From positions 1 through 8,817 of the forward strand of contig JAFSUV010000065.1 in assembly GCA_017450425.1 (NCBI GenBank): DNA of 8,817 bases, read 5' to 3'. The DNA comes from Kiritimatiellia bacterium (GTDB lineage Bacteria > Verrucomicrobiota > Kiritimatiellia > RFP12 > UBA3636). Shown here piece after piece: positions 5,874 through 8,817 of the stretch. Below the pieces are notes generated by a model. It was not told where the DNA came from and searched no databases. It was given only the letters and a program-made list of their open reading frames with translations. Within the stretch, counting starts at the first letter, position 1; every line of letters starts with the position of its first letter. The position numbers were made by a program, and so were the translations under genes.

Positions 5874-5899
5874 CGCGACCGGCGACTAAATGCGGTGTT
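5869..5899 (-). other. Inverted repeat whose loop holds the in-frame TAG of pheT
   Basis: Perfect 8-bp arms AACACCGC (5869-5876) and GCGGTGTT (5892-5899) flank a 15-base loop, 5877-5891. In the mRNA the UAG (5888-5886) lies in the loop and the possible restart GUG (5873-5871) lies in the 3' arm. The stem cannot be extended at either end (T/T outside, A/C inside in mRNA sense). A structure is possible but not shown; an 8-bp match of this kind is expected a few times by chance in 8.8 kb, though not usually at a premature stop. Confidence 0.45.
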
Positions 5900-7934
5900 T
5901 GCGGCAGGTTTCGGCCTTCACGAGGCCGAAAACGCCGGCAGGGCGGCCCGCGATGAACACCACGGCCGCAAGTCCCGGCTCGAAGCCGTCCATGTCGCGC
6001 GCTTCGAGCCGCAGCGCCGGGGCGTGCATTTTTTCGCAGAGCGCTTCGAGAGCGCCCTTGAGCCACGAGAGCGATTCGCGCGGCTCGACCTTGCGCATCC
6101 GGTCCGTGCCGTCGCGCCCGGCGAAGCCCATCACCGCCGCGCACACGCGGTCGTCCTCGACCGGCTTGCCGTCGCCCATCGTGAAGACGCGCCCCATCTC
6201 GAACACCGCCGCCGTCGCGACACCGTGCGTGGCGTTGTAGGCGAGCGTCGAAAAGACCTGCGGCACGAGCGAATCGCGCAGCATCGAGTGGTCGGCGCTT
6301 ACGGGGTTGGGGATGCGGATGCGGTGCTCGGCCTGGGAGGCGAAGAAGAGATCCAGCACGGCCGGGGCGGTGAACGAGTAGTTCATCACTTCGCTGAAGC
6401 CGAGACCCGCCAGCGCGTGGCGGCATTCGGTCGCGGCGCGCGCGGGCGAATCGTCCGCGCCCGGCACGACCTGGGAGGCCGGCACGACGTCCGGCAGCGC
6501 CGCCAGACCGTTCATGCGCGCGATTTCCTCGATGAGGTCGCACTCGTCCGTGCAGTCGAGGCGGTAGGACGGCACCTCGAAAACGGCGCGGGTCGCGTCC
6601 TTTTCGACGGTTTTGAACGCGAGGGACTCGAGGATCGCGATCTGGCGCTCCGGCGGGATGTCCATGCCGATCGTTTCGACGGCGCGGCGGAAGCGGAGCG
6701 GGATGCGGCGCGGCGCGTGGTCGCGGGAATCGGCGACAACGCACCCCTCCGCGACGGTCGCATTGGCGTATTTCACGAGAAGGTGGCACGCCCGGCGGCT
6801 CGCCCAGTCGCAAAGGAATGGATCGACGCCACGCTCGTAGCGGTGCGAAGACTCGGTGTGCAGGTCGAGCGCCGTTGCCGTGTCCTTCACGCCCGGCGCC
6901 GTGAACGAAGCGGATTCGAGGAGCACCGAAGACGTGTCAGGCTCGATTTCCGACCCTTCGCCGCCCATGACGCCGGCGACGGCGAGCGGCCCCTCGGGGT
7001 CGGTGATGAGGAGCATCGAAGGCAAAAGCGTCCGGTCCTGGCCGTCGAGGGTTCTGATCTTTTCCGCCTCGTGCGCGTTGCGGACGACGATCTTGCCGTC
7101 ATGGACGCGGCGGTAGTCGAACGTGTGCAGCGGCTGTCCGCACTCGAGCATGACGTAGTTGGAGACGTCAACCACGACATCGATGGAGCGCATGCCGCAA
7201 AGCTCCAGGCGGCGGCGCATGATCTTGGGCGACGGCAGCCGCTCCACGTGCGGCAGCACGCGCGCCGTGTAGGCCGGGCAGGCCGCGGCGTTTTCGACCG
7301 TCACCGAGCAGAAGTCGGCGGCGGTTTTGTCCGGCAAGACCGGGAAATCGACTGGGGGAAGCTTGAGCGGACGGCCGAGGATCGCGGAGAATTCGCGCGC
7401 GATGCCGATTATGGAAAGGCAGTCGCCGCGGTTCCAGGTGATCTCGACGTCGAAGACCGTTTCCGGCGGATCGACTTCGGCGAAGCCCTCGACTGGCGTT
7501 CCGGGCGCGACCGATTCCGGCAGTTCCATGATGCCGGAGTGGTCGGACGAGAGCGAAAGCTCGCGGCCCGAGCAGAGCATGCCGAAACTCTCGACGCCGC
7601 GGAGTTTGCCCTTTTTGAGGACGGCTCCGTTTTCCGGCACCGTCGCGCCGACGTGGGCGAAGGCGGTGACGAGGCCGGCGCGGCAGTTCGGGGCGCCGCA
7701 GACGACCTGGAGCGTGTCCTTGCCGTCGAAAACGCGGCAGACGTGCAGGTGGTCGGAGTCGGGGTGCGGCTCGCACGACTCCACGCGCGCGGCGCAGATG
7801 CCCGAATAGTCCGCGCCGACGCGCGAAATGCCTTCTATTTCGATGCCGGCGAATGTGATGCGGTCGGCGAGTTCCTCGACCGACATGTCGGAAATGTCGA
7901 TGTATTCGGCAAGCCAGGAAACCGGAAGCTTCAT
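5886..7934 (-). CDS. pheT: Phenylalanine-tRNA ligase beta subunit, interrupted by an in-frame TAG
   Basis: PheT pairs with PheS in the alpha2beta2 enzyme that charges tRNA-Phe. From the ATG at 7934 there are 682 codons to the TAG at 5888-5886. Domains in order are an N-terminal KLPVSWLAEYID segment, an EMAPII-like tRNA-binding OB domain at about 40-150 (HPDSDHLHVCRV, VVCGAPN, GMLCSGREL), the B3/B4 editing domain at about 205-390 (VVDVSNYVMLECGQPLHTFD at 253-273, AVAGVMGG at 318-325, SHRYERGVDP at 363-372), B5 at about 410-480, and the core-like catalytic fold at about 490-680 (EVMNYSF, NPVSADHSMLR, VFEMGRVF). The start is supported by AAGGA at 7947-7943, 8 nt upstream of the ATG, and by the family N-terminus; the frame opens further upstream, but not as PheT. 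With the downstream FDX-ACB part the gene would be 805 residues, the usual PheT length. pheS is not in the window. Confidence 0.93.
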   Translation of the reverse strand: MKLPVSWLAEYIDISDMSVEELADRITFAGIEIEGISRVGADYSGICAARVESCEPHPDSDHLHVCRVFDGKDTLQVVCGAPNCRAGLVTAFAHVGATVPENGAVLKKGKLRGVESFGMLCSGRELSLSSDHSGIMELPESVAPGTPVEGFAEVDPPETVFDVEITWNRGDCLSIIGIAREFSAILGRPLKLPPVDFPVLPDKTAADFCSVTVENAAACPAYTARVLPHVERLPSPKIMRRRLELCGMRSIDVVVDVSNYVMLECGQPLHTFDYRRVHDGKIVVRNAHEAEKIRTLDGQDRTLLPSMLLITDPEGPLAVAGVMGGEGSEIEPDTSSVLLESASFTAPGVKDTATALDLHTESSHRYERGVDPFLCDWASRRACHLLVKYANATVAEGCVVADSRDHAPRRIPLRFRRAVETIGMDIPPERQIAILESLAFKTVEKDATRAVFEVPSYRLDCTDECDLIEEIARMNGLAALPDVVPASQVVPGADDSPARAATECRHALAGLGFSEVMNYSFTAPAVLDLFFASQAEHRIRIPNPVSADHSMLRDSLVPQVFSTLAYNATHGVATAAVFEMGRVFTMGDGKPVEDDRVCAAVMGFAGRDGTDRMRKVEPRESLSWLKGALEALCEKMHAPALRLEARDMDGFEPGLAAVVFIAGRPAGVFGLVKAETCRKHRI

Positions 7935-7965
7935 GAAAAACGTCCTTGTGTTGAAACGAACCGCG

Positions 7966-7994
7966 ATTCTATCAACTCCCAAAGCCCATTTCAA
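7966..7994 (-). promoter_or_regulatory. Putative pheT-tyrA promoter
   Basis: On the - strand: TTGAAA (7994-7989), 17 bp, TAGAAT (7971-7966), the best sigma70-like match in the window. The -10 ends 31 nt before the ATG, so this mRNA has a leader of about 25 nt containing AAGGA (7947-7943). It therefore contrasts with the four promoters that abut their start codons. No T-box, leader peptide or riboswitch fits in so short a leader. Confidence 0.7.
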
Positions 7995-7995
7995 C

Positions 7996-8037
7996 CGCGC
8001 CGGAAAGCGCCGGGCCTGTCCGGCGCCTTCCGGCGCG
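7996..8037 (-). terminator. Long hairpin after the tyrosine-phosphatase gene
   Basis: A 17-bp paired stem: outer arms 7996-8005 and 8028-8037 (10 bp), one A/C mismatch (8006/8027), inner arms 8007-8013 and 8020-8026 (7 bp), loop GCCTGT. It starts 23 bp beyond the phosphatase stop and ends 1 bp before the pheT -35 box, which is where a terminator separating the two units would sit. No T run follows on either strand, so it is a non-classical terminator or an mRNA 3'-end stabiliser. Confidence 0.55.
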
Positions 8038-8059
8038 TCCTCCTGCCCCGGCGGCGTCG

Positions 8060-8817
8060 CTACTCCAGCATGATCGACCGGAGTTTTTCGATGTCGGCTT
8101 TCGTGAAGCCGAGCGAAAGCACGTACGCTTCGATGCGCTCGTTCACCGTTTCGCCCGGGTAGGCGTCGAATACGGCGAGCAGCCTTTTGAAGAGGCGTTC
8201 GTGGTTGAATTTGGCGCTGCCGTTCCAGAAGCCGGTGGTTTCCCAGTCGAGCCAGAGGTCTTCTTCCGGTACGCCGAGCAGCCCGTTGATTATGAACGCC
8301 ACGGCGCCCGTGCGGTCCTGCCCCGCGATGCAGTGGAAGTCGATCGGGTAGTTCCTTTCGTCGAGAAAAACGCGGAACACTTCCGTGAAGGCGTCGCGGC
8401 CGAATTTCGTGGCCATACTGGAGTAGCAGCCGGAGGAGTAGTGGAACCACTCGACTTGCGGGCCGAAGGGCGAACCTTCCATGCCGGCGCATTCAAAGTC
8501 GCTGCGCAGGTCGATGTCGCTCCTGATCCCGAGAAACTCCAGCGCGTATTCGCGCGAAGCGTCCGTAAGGCGGACGGCGCCCTTTTTAAAAGTCTTTTCG
8601 ACCTTGAACGCGTCTCCGCTGTCGATCTTCTCGCGGACTTCCTCCAAATTCGCCGCTGCGTCGGCAAAGGTTTTTCCGGGTGCCGCCTTGCAGCCCCAAG
8701 CCCATCCGCCAGCGCCGGTGAAGAGCGTGACGGCGATGACGTTGCGCCCCTTTTTCACCGGCACCTGGAACAGGAAATTGTCCGGGCCGTATGGGGCGCG
8801 CCAGTTGCCGGCCGCCA
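8060..8817 (-). CDS. Tyrosine-phosphatase-domain protein with upstream beta-sandwich (5' partial)
   Basis: The frame runs in from the right window edge and ends at TAG 8062-8060, giving about 252 residues of an incomplete protein. The first visible part reads GNWRAPYGPDNFLFQVPVK, then KGRNVIAVTLFTGAGGWAWGC. This is the 'FLFxVxLkkGkNvIavxvxxGxGGW' ending of a jelly-roll domain of the type attached to glycosidases and other secreted proteins. After a helical linker comes a dual-specificity-type phosphatase of the Y_phosphatase3 kind: LGIRSDIDLRSDFE, then the P-loop HCIAGQDRTG with nucleophile Cys (codon 8332-8330) and Arg (8314-8312), both present. The GTG at 8764 would cut the beta domain, so the true start lies outside the window. 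The beta domain suggests export, but a signal peptide cannot be seen. It is presumably ended by the hairpin at 7996-8037 and appears unrelated to pheT in function. Confidence 0.78.
   Translation of the reverse strand, partial: AAGNWRAPYGPDNFLFQVPVKKGRNVIAVTLFTGAGGWAWGCKAAPGKTFADAAANLEEVREKIDSGDAFKVEKTFKKGAVRLTDASREYALEFLGIRSDIDLRSDFECAGMEGSPFGPQVEWFHYSSGCYSSMATKFGRDAFTEVFRVFLDERNYPIDFHCIAGQDRTGAVAFIINGLLGVPEEDLWLDWETTGFWNGSAKFNHERLFKRLLAVFDAYPGETVNERIEAYVLSLGFTKADIEKLRSIMLE

Noticed and set aside
5886..5888. Genome-wide reassignment of TAG to an amino acid
   Set aside because: TAG is the natural end of prfA, tyrA, the kinase gene and the phosphatase gene, and a canonical RF1 gene is present in the same window.
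5870..5900. Frameshift as the cause of the broken pheT
   Set aside because: Codon phase is identical on both sides of 5886-5888; only a stop codon interrupts the frame.
5521..6813. N-terminal extension of tyrA (open - frame up to 6813)
   Set aside because: The extension is Arg/Pro/Gly-rich and overlaps pheT in another frame; the GTG at 5520 overlapping the pheT stop gives a normal TyrA N-terminus.
5895..8162. A 755-codon open frame on the + strand opposite pheT
   Set aside because: It is an antisense shadow of a GC-rich gene: Arg/Ala/His-rich low-information sequence with no recognisable domain, while the - strand reads as clear PheT.
7935..8492. Upstream extension of the pheT frame
   Set aside because: It overlaps the phosphatase gene out of frame and has no PheT-like sequence; the ATG at 7934 has a ribosome-binding site and the family's KLPVSWL start.

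Overview
The window looks like chromosomal, GC-rich bacterial DNA of housekeeping and catabolic character. I see no phage, integrase, transposase, CRISPR array, tRNA or rRNA. A mannonate dehydratase beside a glycosidase-like protein, a XylR-like regulator remnant, and a tyrosine phosphatase joined to a lectin-like beta-sandwich resemble gene content common in the Verrucomicrobiota/Lentisphaerota/Kiritimatiellota group. That placement is inference only; no phylogenetic marker was compared.

Layout, left to right. (1) 1-1589, + strand: the C-terminal end of a probable carbohydrate-active protein containing a 21-bp tandem repeat, then a possible 15-codon leaderless ORF, then mannonate dehydratase uxuA (hexuronate catabolism), then the first ~60 codons of a XylR-like regulator that stops abruptly. 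All are linked by ATGA overlaps after the internal promoter. (2) 1665-2753, +: a calcineurin-type metallophosphoesterase with an N-terminal beta-domain. (3) 2787-3434, -: a small Kdo/RIO-like kinase, convergent with (2) across a shared hairpin. (4) 3512-4609, +: prfA (release factor 1), divergent from the kinase with back-to-back promoters. (5) 4606-7934, -: pheT-tyrA, i.e. the Phe-tRNA synthetase beta subunit followed by prephenate dehydrogenase through a GTGA overlap. (6) 8060-8817, -: a partial protein ending in a tyrosine-phosphatase domain.

The most unusual observation is in pheT. The gene reads without frameshift from the ATG at 7934 to the TGA at 5517 (806 codons including the stop, a normal family length), except for one in-frame TAG at codon 683. 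This TAG falls between the core-like domain and the C-terminal anticodon-binding (FDX-ACB) domain, and it sits in the loop of a perfect 8-bp inverted repeat. TAG is the ordinary stop of at least five genes here, including prfA, so wholesale reassignment of TAG is unlikely. The choice is between a sequence error, a real truncation or split PheT, and local recoding.

The second pattern is transcriptional. Five promoter-like boxes (TTG-type -35, exactly 17 bp, TA-type -10) can be placed. Four have the -10 ending only 7-10 nt before a start codon, which predicts leaderless or nearly leaderless mRNAs. pheT is the exception, with a 31-nt gap containing an AAGGA ribosome-binding site. All gaps between genes are shorter than 130 bp, so there is no long gene-free stretch.
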